Positions 25,884 to 34,843 of a DNA stretch of 48,982 nt are shown piece by piece; within the stretch, counting starts at the first letter, position 1, and the number at the start of each line of letters is the position of its first letter. The notes below the pieces were generated by a model. It was not told where the DNA came from and searched no databases. It saw nothing but the letters and a program-made list of their open reading frames with translations. The DNA is taken from the NCBI GenBank assembly GCA_017525905.1, contig JAFXSD010000001.1:1-48982 (forward strand), written 5' to 3'. The stretch comes from Elusimicrobiota bacterium (GTDB lineage: Bacteria > Elusimicrobiota > Endomicrobiia > Endomicrobiales > Endomicrobiaceae). A program made the position numbers and the translations under genes.

Positions 25884-27242
25884 ATGAATAAAATTTATGG
25901 TGTTATACTTGGGGCCGGTGAAGGCACAAGAATGAAATCTTGTTTGCCTAAAGTTTTGCATAAAGTTGCAGGCAAAGAACTTATTTCTTGTGTGATAGAT
26001 TGCCTGAACAGTGCAGTAAAGATGCAAAAACTTGTAGTTGTTGTAGGCAGCGGTTCCGATTTGGTTATTAAACATTTGGAAAAATATAAAGCAGACCATG
26101 TTTTTCAAAAAGAAAGACTCGGTTCTGCACATGCTCTTTTGCAGGCTAAAAATAAATTTAAAAATATTGACGGGCAACTGATTGTGATGTGCGGAGATAC
26201 TCCTCTTGTTCAATCAAAAACAATTAAAGATTTGTTGAAATTCCATAATAAGAATAAAAATCATGCGACCGTATTGTCCGGTATGGTGGAAAATCCGTTC
26301 GGATACGGAAGAATTGTAAGAGATGCAAAAGGTGCGGTTAAGTGCATTGTTGAAGAAAAGTCCGCAACCGAAGAAGAAAAAAGAATAAAAGAAATTAACA
26401 GCGGTATATATTGTTTTGATTTGAAAGTTCTTTGGAAGGCGCTAAATAAGGTAGATAACAAAAACAATAAAAAAGAATATTATCTTACCGATGTAATTGA
26501 AATATTAAATAAAGACGGTTATAAAACCGATGCCGTAGCATTAACGACGGAAGAAGAGATTTTAGGTGTTAACGACAGAAAACAACTTGCCGTTGCCGAA
26601 CAAATTTTAAGAGAGAGAAAAAATAACGAGCTTATGGCAAACGGCGTGACGATAGTTGATCCTAAAACGACATATATAGACAGTGATGTTGTTATCGGAC
26701 AAGATACAATAATAAAACCCAACACAATTATTGAAGGGAAAACCAAAATAGGAAAAAATTGTATTGTAGGTCCGGATACCACAATAATGGATTCGCAAAT
26801 AGAAGAATCTGTTTTTATAACTTATTCTTATATTGAAGAATCCGAAATTGAAAAAGGTGTAAAAATAGGCCCTTTCGCTCATATAAGACCGAAATCAGTA
26901 TTGAAACAAAACGTTAAAGTTGGAAATTTCAGTGAAGTAAAAAAATCGGTTGTAGGACAAGGTTCAAAAGTTAATCATTTGTCTTACATAGGTGATGCAA
27001 TAGTAGGTAAAGATGTAAATATAGGTGCGGGAACAATTACCTGCAATTATGACGGTAAAAACAAATTTCAAACGGTTATACAAGATGATGTTTTTGTAGG
27101 CTCAAATGTAAATCTTGTTGCACCGGTAAATATAGGTAAAAAAGTTCTTATAGCTGCCGGATCAACTATAACCGATGATGTTTTGCCAAATAAACTTACT
27201 ATAGCAAGGGCAAGACAGATAGTAAAAGTAAGAAAAAAATAA
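25884..27242 (+). CDS. glmU: Bifunctional N-acetylglucosamine-1-phosphate uridyltransferase / glucosamine-1-phosphate acetyltransferase
   Basis: This 452-residue protein has an N-terminal nucleotidyltransferase domain with GVILGAGEGTRMKSCLPKVLH and the MCGDTPLV motif (residues 1-230). A left-handed beta-helix C-terminal domain follows (GPFAHIRPKSVLKQNVKVGNFSEVKKS), with GAGTITCNYDGKNKFQT. It makes UDP-GlcNAc for peptidoglycan and LPS. AGGTG precedes the ATG. It is first in a run with prs, rplY, pth and metF, and divergent from thiL. Confidence 0.95.
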   Translation: MNKIYGVILGAGEGTRMKSCLPKVLHKVAGKELISCVIDCLNSAVKMQKLVVVVGSGSDLVIKHLEKYKADHVFQKERLGSAHALLQAKNKFKNIDGQLIVMCGDTPLVQSKTIKDLLKFHNKNKNHATVLSGMVENPFGYGRIVRDAKGAVKCIVEEKSATEEEKRIKEINSGIYCFDLKVLWKALNKVDNKNNKKEYYLTDVIEILNKDGYKTDAVALTTEEEILGVNDRKQLAVAEQILRERKNNELMANGVTIVDPKTTYIDSDVVIGQDTIIKPNTIIEGKTKIGKNCIVGPDTTIMDSQIEESVFITYSYIEESEIEKGVKIGPFAHIRPKSVLKQNVKVGNFSEVKKSVVGQGSKVNHLSYIGDAIVGKDVNIGAGTITCNYDGKNKFQTVIQDDVFVGSNVNLVAPVNIGKKVLIAAGSTITDDVLPNKLTIARARQIVKVRKK

Positions 27243-27251
27243 GAGGCTAAA

Positions 27252-28178
27252 ATGAAACTAAAACTTATCGCAGGGAATGCAAATCCAAAGTTGGCACAAG
27301 AAATTGCACAAAAAATGGGGATGGAGTTAAGCCCTGCAACAATAGGAAGATTTAGTGACGGAGAAATACAGGTAAAAATAGCAAACAGTGTCAGAGGAGC
27401 TGATTGTTATATTATTCAACCCACATGTGCACCGGTAAACGAAAACATTATGGAGTTGTTGGTTATAGCAGATGCTTTAAAAAGAGCTTCCGCAAGAAGA
27501 ATAACAGCGGTTATTCCTTATTATGGTTATGCAAGACAAGACAGAAAAGCAGAACCCAGAGTTCCCATAACATCTAAACTTGTAGCAAATCTTATAACGG
27601 CTTCCGGTATAGACAGAATTTTGACCGTGGACTTACATGCAAGACAAATTCAGGGATTTTTTGATATTCCGGTTGATCACTTGTATGCAAGACCGGTATT
27701 GTTTCAATATTTCAAAGATTTGAATTTGGATAATCCTATAGTTGTTTCGCCTGATGCGGGCGGTGTTGAAAGAGCAAGAGCTTTTGCAAAATTGTTAAAT
27801 GCTGATTTGGCTATTGTAGATAAAAGAAGACCAAGACCCAACGAAGCAGCCATAATGAATATTATAGGTGATGTTAAAGGCAGAAATGCAATTATTCTCG
27901 ATGATATGATTGATACCGGCGGTACATTAACCAAAGTTGCGGATGCAATAAAAAATGCAGGAGCACTTACCGTTTATGCTGCAGCATCACACGGTGTTTT
28001 ATCGGGTGAAGCTATAGATAAAATACAGAAATCTTCTTTAAAAGAAGTTGTAATAACAAATTCTATTACACATGATACGGCATTGCCGAAGATAAAAGTG
28101 TTGTCGATAGCATCTTTGCTTGCCGAGGCAATAACAAAAATATATAACGATGAGTCTTTGAACACACTTTTCGTTTAA
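27252..28178 (+). CDS. prs: Ribose-phosphate pyrophosphokinase
   Basis: This 308-residue PRPP synthetase has GRFSDGEIQVKI, the ATP loop and RRITAVIPYYGYARQDRK, HARQIQGFFDIPVDHL, and the PRPP loop VVSPDAGGVERARAFA with DDMIDTGGT. It makes PRPP from ribose-5-phosphate and ATP for nucleotides, histidine and tryptophan. It follows glmU by 9 bases with AAGAGG as ribosome site. The glmU-prs-rplY-pth order is a widely conserved operon. Confidence 0.95.
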   Translation: MKLKLIAGNANPKLAQEIAQKMGMELSPATIGRFSDGEIQVKIANSVRGADCYIIQPTCAPVNENIMELLVIADALKRASARRITAVIPYYGYARQDRKAEPRVPITSKLVANLITASGIDRILTVDLHARQIQGFFDIPVDHLYARPVLFQYFKDLNLDNPIVVSPDAGGVERARAFAKLLNADLAIVDKRRPRPNEAAIMNIIGDVKGRNAIILDDMIDTGGTLTKVADAIKNAGALTVYAAASHGVLSGEAIDKIQKSSLKEVVITNSITHDTALPKIKVLSIASLLAEAITKIYNDESLNTLFV

Positions 28179-28212
28179 AAATAATTCAGCAGAAATATAA
28201 ATGGAGGAAGTT

Positions 28213-28875
28213 ATGAAGCAGGTAGTATTAGAAGCAGAAATGAGAGATGTAACAAAAAACTTGAATGTTCTTAGAAGTTCAGGAAAAGTTCCGGCAGTAT
28301 TTTATGGAAAAAAGGAACAACCTATAGCAATAAGTGTTGATGCAAAGAAATTTATGTCTATAGTAGAAAAAGAAGGAGCAAATGTTATTATTGAATTGAA
28401 ATTTAAAGATTCTTCAAAACCGGCTATTGTTAAAGAATTGCAAAGACATATTCTTACACAAGCTCCTAACCATATAGATTTTCAATCTATTTCATTAACC
28501 GAAAAAATTGAAATTCTTGTTCCTATTCACGTTGAAGGTGTTGCAGACGGTGTTAAAAATGCAGGCGGTACATTGGAACATGTTATGAGAGAAATAAAAG
28601 TTCAATGTTTACCTACGGATATGCCTTCAAAAATTTCCGTTGACGTTTCAGCACTTAAAGTCGGAGACGATATTACCGTTGAACAATTACCTAAAATCGA
28701 CGGTGTTGAATATGTTCATCATGACAAAAATGCAGTAGTTGTTACTGTTATAGGTCAATCTGCAGAAGAAGAAAAACCTGCAGAAACGGCAGAAGCTCAA
28801 GCTCCTGAAGTTATAAGCAAAGGTAAGAAAGAAGAAGAAGGTGCTGCAGCAGCTGCAGAAGGTGCAAAGAAATAA
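28213..28875 (+). CDS. rplY: Ribosomal protein bL25, long Ctc/TL5 form
   Basis: The ATG at 28213 is chosen because GGAGG (28203-28207) precedes it; the in-frame ATG at 28201 would place that ribosome site inside the gene. The 220-residue protein has the 5S rRNA-binding domain (residues 1-95: VTKNLNVLRSSGKVPAVFYG) and the TL5 beta domain (IPIHVEGVADGVKNAGGTLE-like, LPKIDGVEYVHH). The tail is low complexity, rich in Glu, Ala and Lys (about 35 residues). It binds 5S rRNA in the large subunit. Confidence 0.9.
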   Translation: MKQVVLEAEMRDVTKNLNVLRSSGKVPAVFYGKKEQPIAISVDAKKFMSIVEKEGANVIIELKFKDSSKPAIVKELQRHILTQAPNHIDFQSISLTEKIEILVPIHVEGVADGVKNAGGTLEHVMREIKVQCLPTDMPSKISVDVSALKVGDDITVEQLPKIDGVEYVHHDKNAVVVTVIGQSAEEEKPAETAEAQAPEVISKGKKEEEGAAAAAEGAKK

Positions 28876-28881
28876 CAAATT

Positions 28882-29466
28882 ATGTCTAATGACATTAAAT
28901 TTGTTGTAGGCTTGGGTAATCCGGGCGAAAAATATAGTAATACTCGTCATAATTTCGGTTTTAAAGCGGTTGATAAAATTGCCGAACAAGAAAATCTTTC
29001 TTGGAAAAACTGGAATGATATGGCGAGTATTACATTTTATAAAAGAAAAGATAAAAATATATTGATAGCCAAACCTATGACATTTATGAATAATTCCGGA
29101 TTTCCGGTTGTAGCTCTTTTAAAGTATTACAAAATTTTGCCCGGCGAAATGTTTGTTTTATACGATGATTATTCCATACCTATAGGAGAATATAAATTTA
29201 GAGCAACCGGATCTTCAGGCGGACATAACGGTGTAAATTCAATTATTACACAGACGGGAACATCTGCGTTTCCAAGAATGAAGTTGGGGATGGGACCGTT
29301 ACCGAAATATGCAAAGATAGTTGATTTTGTTTTATCCAGATTCAATGAAGAAGACATGGAAAAAACGGATTCCGTGTTAGACAAAATAAAAGATATTGTC
29401 GATACAATAATAGATTTGGGTTTTGATAAAGCAATTTCCAGAATAGCGCAAAGTAAAAATAAATAA
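28882..29466 (+). CDS. pth: Peptidyl-tRNA hydrolase
   Basis: This 194-residue protein has VVGLGNPGEKYSNTRHNFGFKAVD, containing the catalytic His, KPMTFMNNSG, and LYDDYSIPIGEYKFRATGSSGGHNG. It frees tRNA from stalled or aborted peptidyl-tRNAs. The ATG is 6 bases after the rplY stop without a Shine-Dalgarno, suggesting reinitiation. Its stop is 1 base before metF. Confidence 0.94.
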   Translation: MSNDIKFVVGLGNPGEKYSNTRHNFGFKAVDKIAEQENLSWKNWNDMASITFYKRKDKNILIAKPMTFMNNSGFPVVALLKYYKILPGEMFVLYDDYSIPIGEYKFRATGSSGGHNGVNSIITQTGTSAFPRMKLGMGPLPKYAKIVDFVLSRFNEEDMEKTDSVLDKIKDIVDTIIDLGFDKAISRIAQSKNK

Positions 29467-29467
29467 A

Positions 29468-30346
29468 ATGAAAATAACAGATATTTTTAAACAGAAAGAT
29501 AAAACTTTTTCTTTTGAAATTTTTCCTCCGAAAACTCCGGAGGGTGATATAAAATTAATACATGAAACATTAAAAGAGCTTTCTTTATTAAAGCCTGATT
29601 TTGTTTCTTGTACTTACGGTGCAGCCGGCGGGAATAAAGATAAAACTTTAGCTCTGGTTGAACATATACAAAAAGCTTACGATATACCTTCAATGGCTCA
29701 TTTGAGTTGTATAACTCATACAAAAGATGAAATTTGTGAAATCGTAAAGAAAATTAAAACTAAAGGTATACAAAACATTCTTGCATTAAGAGGAGATCCT
29801 CCGAGAGATAATCCGGATATGATTCCCGGAATAGACAATTATAAACACAGCAGTGAATTGATATCTTTTTTAAGAAAAGAATATAATGACGAGTTCTGTT
29901 TGGGGGTTGCCGGTTTTCCCGAAAAACATCCTTTATCTCCCACAAAAGAATTTGATATAAAATATTTAAAACATAAAGTTGATTGCGGTGCGGATTTTAT
30001 AATAACACAACTTTTTTTTGATAATGAACTTTACTACGATTATGTTAAGTCCGTTAAAGCTGCAGGAATAACAAAAAGAGTAATTCCCGGAATTTTGCCG
30101 ATAACTTCTTATGACGGATTAATAAAATTTTGCAGCACTTGCGGAGCATCTGTTCCCGATAAAGTCCATGAAATTTTTGCTCCCATAAGAGATGATAATG
30201 AAAAACTTATTCAAACAGGCATAGAATTTGCCGTAAATCAATGTAAAGAATTGTTGTCTAACGGTGCTCCGGGTATACATTTCTATACTTTAAATAAAGT
30301 TTATCCTATAAAAAACATTGTAGAAAAATTAAGAAAATTTTGTTGA
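29468..30346 (+). CDS. metF: Methylenetetrahydrofolate reductase
   Basis: This 292-residue TIM-barrel flavoprotein starts KTFSFEIFPPKTPEGDIKL, with SCTYGAAGGNKDKTL, AHLSCITHTKDEI, LALRGDPPRD and FFDNELYYDYV. It reduces 5,10-methylene-THF to 5-methyl-THF for methionine synthesis. The C-terminal GIHFYTLNK is the normal end. It begins 1 base after pth with no Shine-Dalgarno, so it relies on coupling. Confidence 0.92.
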   Translation: MKITDIFKQKDKTFSFEIFPPKTPEGDIKLIHETLKELSLLKPDFVSCTYGAAGGNKDKTLALVEHIQKAYDIPSMAHLSCITHTKDEICEIVKKIKTKGIQNILALRGDPPRDNPDMIPGIDNYKHSSELISFLRKEYNDEFCLGVAGFPEKHPLSPTKEFDIKYLKHKVDCGADFIITQLFFDNELYYDYVKSVKAAGITKRVIPGILPITSYDGLIKFCSTCGASVPDKVHEIFAPIRDDNEKLIQTGIEFAVNQCKELLSNGAPGIHFYTLNKVYPIKNIVEKLRKFC

Positions 30347-30379
30347 TAAAACCCTTATAATAGATTACAATTTTAAGGT

Positions 30380-31279
30380 ATGAAAATAAAACTGATTACA
30401 ATATTGTTTTCCGTTATAATATTTACACAATTTGCTTTTGCAAAAGGTGTCGGAACGACTATGTTTCAAATATTGCAAATGCCGACAAATGCTTATGATG
30501 CTTCTCTTGCAAACACTTCCGTTTTAGGAAAATCGTCAGCTGTAACAAATCCCGCTTTTATTCCTTTTTTAGAGCGTTCAATAGTTTTAACTCATGCAAT
30601 ATATATTGAAGGCACGAAATACAGTATAGGTGATATAAATTTTCCTTTAAACGAAAAGTCCGGAATAAATTTCAGTTTTTCTTATTTTGATTCGGGCGAA
30701 ATGGATAGAGTGTTGGAAAGCGGTTCGGGATATAAATCCGACGGGACTTTTAATGCAAGTGATAAAGTTTTTAATTTGTCTTACGGAAGAAAATTTTCTT
30801 CGTCCGTTTCGATGGGATTAACTTTAAAATATATAGAACAAAAAATAGATGACGTTTCATATTCAAATTTTTTGGCAGGATTTAACGGGTTATATTTTTT
30901 TACAAGTACTACCTTTGTTGCGGTCGGTATAGATAATTTCGGAGGGGAAGTAAAAGGTTATAGTATGCCGACAAAAGTTTATTGCGGATTAACCGGCAAT
31001 GTAAATGAAACTACAACAGGTACCATTCAAATAGATGATTATTATAATGAAGATATATGTGAAATTAAAGTAGCTCTTGAAAAGAAATTGGATAAACTTG
31101 CTCTAAGGGGCGGTTATGTTATACCGACTAAGAAATATTCGGGGACGAACAATTCTTTTGTTACAAATTTAACACTCGGCGCAGGTTTGGATTTTAAATT
31201 TTTGGTTATAGATTATGCATGGTTACCTAAAGGAGATTTAGGGAACGTACACATGTTTACGGTCAGGATAAATTTTTAA
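30380..31279 (+). CDS. PorV/PorQ family outer-membrane protein (second copy)
   Basis: This 299-residue exported protein has a signal peptide (ITILFSVIIFTQFAFA), then MFQILQMPTNAYDASLANTSV and AVTNPAFIPFL, a divergent version of the PorV N-terminal AxGxxxA/NPA motif. It ends with strand-like FTVRINF, an aromatic beta-barrel end. It is 2 bases upstream of a secreted metalloprotease bearing a C-terminal sorting-like domain, a context suggesting a role in export or display of that enzyme; this is inference. A spaced AAGG lies before its ATG. Confidence 0.75.
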   Translation: MKIKLITILFSVIIFTQFAFAKGVGTTMFQILQMPTNAYDASLANTSVLGKSSAVTNPAFIPFLERSIVLTHAIYIEGTKYSIGDINFPLNEKSGINFSFSYFDSGEMDRVLESGSGYKSDGTFNASDKVFNLSYGRKFSSSVSMGLTLKYIEQKIDDVSYSNFLAGFNGLYFFTSTTFVAVGIDNFGGEVKGYSMPTKVYCGLTGNVNETTTGTIQIDDYYNEDICEIKVALEKKLDKLALRGGYVIPTKKYSGTNNSFVTNLTLGAGLDFKFLVIDYAWLPKGDLGNVHMFTVRINF

Positions 31280-31281
31280 TT

Positions 31282-33258
31282 ATGAAAATAAAATTACTGT
31301 TGCTCATTATTTTTAATTTTGTCTTTTGCAATTCGATTTTTGGTGTTATGGCAAACCCAAAAGTAACGAAAGCAAAGCAACCCGACGGAACAACTATAGA
31401 TATCAGGCTTATGGGTGACGAATTTTACAGTTGGAATGAAGATGTTGACGGGTACACAATAATAAAAGATACACAAACAAAGTTTTGGTCTTATGCCAAA
31501 CAAAATGATTTCGGAGAATTGGAACCGTCGGAACATGTTGTAGGAAAAGCAAAACCTTTAGAAAAAAATATAAAGAAAGAATTAAAAGATGAAAATAAAT
31601 TTTTAGAAGCAACACAAAAAAGAATGCGACACAATGAAAAACTGACGAAATCTTTATCGTTGTATTCAAGAACGGAAACGGAAGGCGATTCCGCAGAAAT
31701 AAATAATAATAAAAAAGTACAAGCTGCTTATACTGCTGCTGATGGAAAGAAAACAAATTTTGTTTTATTGATAGAATTTTCCGATTTAAAATTCAGTGAC
31801 AAAGCACCGTTTAAAAATGCAAGTGAAGAAGAAATACGACAAGGTTTTGATAATTTATTTAATAAACAAGGATATACTGCCGACGGAGCAGTAGGTTCGG
31901 TAAAAGATTATTTTACTGAAATTTCGTATGGTAAAATGGAATATGAATCCGTTATTTCACCTATAGTATCAATAAATTCAAGTTATCTTGAATATGCTTG
32001 GGGCGAAAATTCAAGCCATTCCGAAAGAGCCGTTTCAAATTTTAAAAAAGCTATCGTTTATGCTTTAAAAGAACTGGATAATCAGGGATATGATTTTAAG
32101 GCTTTATGGCCAAATTCAAATGTACCGGAAGGATTTACCGTTATTCATGCAGGCGGCGGAGCGGAAAGCGATTATCGTAATTATAATTTTTTATGGTCAC
32201 ATAAATCTGAAATAGATGCAACAAGAATAGACGGTATTACATTTACGAATTATCATACGGAACCTGCGGGCAGAGGATATAACGGTGACGGAGGACTTGT
32301 AAGAATAGGTGTTATTTGCCACGAATCTTTACATTTCTTCGGTCTTCCGGATTTGTATGATACATACGGCAGAACAAGCGGACTTGGCAATTTTTGTATT
32401 ATGGCGGCCGGAGAATGGAACGGAAATGACGGAAACAGGCCTGCTCATCCAAGTGCTTGGTGTAAATATAAATTAGGTTTGATTAATTGTCAAACTGCTG
32501 TTGAAGGTTCGAACAGTATAGGAGAGTCTGCTACGGAAGAAGATGCTTTTTATATATTTAAACCTTCAAACTTTAACAGAAATGAATATTTTATTATGGA
32601 GAACAGACAATCGGTAGGCTTTGACAAAAGTATACCGGGCAGCAAAAGAGGAATTTTGATTTATCATGTAGATGAAAGAAAAAGCGGTAACGATTTAATT
32701 GTTAATAATCATTATTTGGTTGCTTTAGAAGAAGCCGGAGCAAGAACTTCAAATTGGAAATTGTTCCCGCTGATTAGTCAAAGCGGTCGGACCGGTTCCG
32801 ATTCGGATTATTTCAGAAGCGGTACAATATCATATTTTAACGATTCTTGTTCTTCAAGCCCAAACAGTAAAAGTTATTCCGGATCTTCTTCAGGTATAAA
32901 AATATCGGAAATTTCTTCAAGTTCTTCGATGATGAGTTTTACATGCGGCAAAGAAGAAGTTATTATTGAAGATTTGTCCGGAATAGTTTGTTATCCGAAT
33001 CCTGCAAGAGACGGATATATTAATATAACAAATCTTCCTACGGACTTAAGAGATTTCAGTCTTGAAATTTTTACTTTAACATCTAAATTGGTAAAATCTT
33101 TTTCGGAAGATGATACGGAATATGACGGTAAAGGTATAAGAACGGTAAGATGGGATTGTAAGAACGATTCGGGGGAAGATGTTGCTCCCGGAGTTTATAT
33201 CATTTTGATAAAAAATGATTCCAGAGTTAAAAAGTGTAAAGTTGCCGTTATAAGATAG
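31282..33258 (+). CDS. Secreted M6-family metalloprotease with C-terminal FlgD-type Ig-like domain
   Basis: This 658-residue protein has a signal peptide (residues 1-~22). An N-terminal propeptide-like region follows (DEFYSWNEDVDGYTI, EPSEHVVG), then the M6 catalytic domain with the zinc motif HESLHFFGLPDLYD (His347, Glu348, His351) and the downstream Met-turn-like NFCIMAAGEWNG. Residues ~575-658 form a YPNPARDGYINI...GVYIILIKNDS...VAVIR domain like FlgD Ig folds and T9SS-type sorting tails. A Ser-rich linker joins the two. It should degrade proteins outside the cell. No Shine-Dalgarno precedes the ATG; it is coupled to the PorV-like gene. Confidence 0.85.
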   Translation: MKIKLLLLIIFNFVFCNSIFGVMANPKVTKAKQPDGTTIDIRLMGDEFYSWNEDVDGYTIIKDTQTKFWSYAKQNDFGELEPSEHVVGKAKPLEKNIKKELKDENKFLEATQKRMRHNEKLTKSLSLYSRTETEGDSAEINNNKKVQAAYTAADGKKTNFVLLIEFSDLKFSDKAPFKNASEEEIRQGFDNLFNKQGYTADGAVGSVKDYFTEISYGKMEYESVISPIVSINSSYLEYAWGENSSHSERAVSNFKKAIVYALKELDNQGYDFKALWPNSNVPEGFTVIHAGGGAESDYRNYNFLWSHKSEIDATRIDGITFTNYHTEPAGRGYNGDGGLVRIGVICHESLHFFGLPDLYDTYGRTSGLGNFCIMAAGEWNGNDGNRPAHPSAWCKYKLGLINCQTAVEGSNSIGESATEEDAFYIFKPSNFNRNEYFIMENRQSVGFDKSIPGSKRGILIYHVDERKSGNDLIVNNHYLVALEEAGARTSNWKLFPLISQSGRTGSDSDYFRSGTISYFNDSCSSSPNSKSYSGSSSGIKISEISSSSSMMSFTCGKEEVIIEDLSGIVCYPNPARDGYINITNLPTDLRDFSLEIFTLTSKLVKSFSEDDTEYDGKGIRTVRWDCKNDSGEDVAPGVYIILIKNDSRVKKCKVAVIR

Positions 33259-33294
33259 AACGGCAATATATAATTTGGAATGTGTAATTTGTAT

Positions 33295-33702
33295 TTAAAG
33301 GATGTTCTTGTATTTTAAGAACATCTTTTTTTCTATCGTATAAACTTCGTAGCGAAGAGCTTTATATTTTAAAGCTGTGTTAAAATCTATAATTTTTGAA
33401 TATTCTTCCAATACCCTTAAAGATTCCTGGGCTCTTTTGAAGTTTGCTGTTACGATATTTTTTAAATTTTGTCTTGATTGCTCTTTTGCTTTTCTTCCGG
33501 AATCTTTTACACTGTCTCTTGCATTAAGCATTTGTTCATATTGGTCTGCTAAATATTTTGATGATAAATGTCTTACTTTTCTTATTTTTTTGTATAAAAT
33601 ATCATCGCAAAAAACAAATCTGCAAGTATCCTCAACTACCCGCAGACCTTCTTTACATCTGTTTAAATTGGTATCTAAAATTCTTATAAATCTCTTTTCC
33701 AC
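33295..33702 (-). CDS. Stand-alone ThiD2-domain protein (predicted HMP-phosphate kinase)
   Basis: This 135-residue protein matches the ThiD2 domain: FIRILDTNLNRCKEGLRVVEDTCRFVF, VRHLSSKYL, ARDSVKDSG and RAQESLRVLEEYSKI. In many bacteria ThiD2 is fused to the N-terminus of ThiE and replaces ThiD in hydroxymethylpyrimidine phosphate phosphorylation. Here it stands alone at the end of a minus-strand run with gmhA and rfaE2-like genes. No thiE is in the window. The assignment rests on characteristic sequence; activity is inferred. Confidence 0.75.
   Translation of the reverse strand: MEKRFIRILDTNLNRCKEGLRVVEDTCRFVFCDDILYKKIRKVRHLSSKYLADQYEQMLNARDSVKDSGRKAKEQSRQNLKNIVTANFKRAQESLRVLEEYSKIIDFNTALKYKALRYEVYTIEKKMFLKYKNIL
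33301..33332. terminator. Terminator at the metalloprotease/ThiD2 convergence
   Basis: The stem GATGTTCTT/AAGAACATC with 7-base loop is followed by seven T. It terminates the plus-strand protease gene and lies inside the last codons of the convergent ThiD2 gene, an overlapping arrangement. Confidence 0.75.
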
Positions 33703-33728
33703 TAAAATACTCCGCTTTTTCTATGCAC

Positions 33729-34211
33729 CTATCCTGCTGTCCCTCCATACCTCTTAACAATAAGTTTTATTAAATTTGTGGTTGATTTTCCTTTAACAAG
33801 CGGATACCTGTAAACTTTTTTTACAAATTCTCTGCCGACGATATCCTGTATTTTATAATCTCCGCCTTTAACAAGAATATCCGGTTTTAATTTACTTAAT
33901 AACTCGTAAGGAGTTTGTTCGCCGAACACCACAACATAATCTATACAACTTAATGCCGCTAACAGTTTTGTTCTGTCTGTTTGAGGGACCAACGGTCTTT
34001 TGGGACCTTTAAGACCTGCTAAAGATTTATCAGAATTTATGGCAACTATTAAAATATCGCCCAAACTTTTTGCTTTTTGAAATAAACTTACATGTCCTAT
34101 ATGCAACAAATCAAAACAACCGTTGGTAAAAACAATTTTCTTGTTTTCTTTCCTGAGTTGTTTAACGATTTCTATTATTTCTTTTCTGGAACAGATCTTC
34201 TTATTAAGCAA
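33729..34211 (-). CDS. D-glycero-beta-D-manno-heptose-1-phosphate adenylyltransferase (HldE C-terminal/RfaE2-type)
   Basis: This 160-residue nucleotidyltransferase carries VFTNGCFDLLHIGHVSLFQKAK (HxGH) and AINSDKSLAGLKGPKRP, which identifies the RfaE2 group, then LLAALSCIDYVVVFGEQTP and LVKGGDY. It makes ADP-heptose for LPS inner core. The kinase half is not fused, so it must be encoded elsewhere. It overlaps gmhA by 8 bases, consistent with one heptose pathway. Confidence 0.88.
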   Translation of the reverse strand: MLNKKICSRKEIIEIVKQLRKENKKIVFTNGCFDLLHIGHVSLFQKAKSLGDILIVAINSDKSLAGLKGPKRPLVPQTDRTKLLAALSCIDYVVVFGEQTPYELLSKLKPDILVKGGDYKIQDIVGREFVKKVYRYPLVKGKSTTNLIKLIVKRYGGTAG

Positions 34212-34776
34212 AGATTTTTTCCTCTACCAATTTTGCAAGTATGTGTAAAAGCAATATGTGACATTCCTGTATTCTTCCCGTAACCTTTGAAGGAGCTCTG
34301 TAACACATATCGGACAAAAGTTTTAATTGTCCGCCGTCTTCACCGGTTAAACCTATAACAAAAATTCCCATCTCTTTAGCTTTTTCAACTGCTTTTATAA
34401 CATTTTCGGAATTTCCTGATGTCGTTATCGCAATTACAATATCACCTTTGTTTGCAAAAGCTTCTATTTGTCTTGAAAATACATATTCGTAACCGAAATC
34501 GTTACCTATTGCTGTAAGAGATGATATATTTTCGGTTAATGCTATTGCAGGTAAAGCATTTCTGTTTTTTTCAAATCTGCAAACAAGTTCCGCCGCAAAA
34601 TGCAATGCATCGCAAGCCGAACCGCCGTTTCCGAAAATTATTGCTTTTTTACCGTTTTGATAAGCTTCATTTATTTTGTTTGCTATTGATTGTATATATA
34701 CTAATTGACCTTCATCCAACATTTTTTTCTTTGCATCAATACTTTCTTGAATTAAGGATACTATTGTGTCTTTCAT
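34204..34776 (-). CDS. gmhA: Phosphoheptose (sedoheptulose-7-phosphate) isomerase
   Basis: This 190-residue SIS-domain protein has FGNGGSACDALHFAAELVCRF, with the substrate loop, LTENISSLTAIGNDFGYEYVFSRQ, and TTSGNSENVIKAVEKAKEMG. GmhA converts sedoheptulose-7-phosphate to D-glycero-D-manno-heptose-7-phosphate, the first step of LPS heptose synthesis. A strong CGGAGG ribosome site precedes it. With the RfaE2-like neighbour it shows the organism makes heptose-containing LPS or glycan. Confidence 0.9.
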   Translation of the reverse strand: MKDTIVSLIQESIDAKKKMLDEGQLVYIQSIANKINEAYQNGKKAIIFGNGGSACDALHFAAELVCRFEKNRNALPAIALTENISSLTAIGNDFGYEYVFSRQIEAFANKGDIVIAITTSGNSENVIKAVEKAKEMGIFVIGLTGEDGGQLKLLSDMCYRAPSKVTGRIQECHILLLHILAKLVEEKIFA

Positions 34777-34843
34777 TTTGCCTCCGTTTTAGAAGATTAG
34801 ATGCTTGGAAAATTTTCTTCTCTTTTTCTAATTTTCCATGCTT

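Noticed and set aside
28201..28212. bL25 start at 28201.
   Set aside because: The GGAGG within these bases is the ribosome site for the ATG at 28213.
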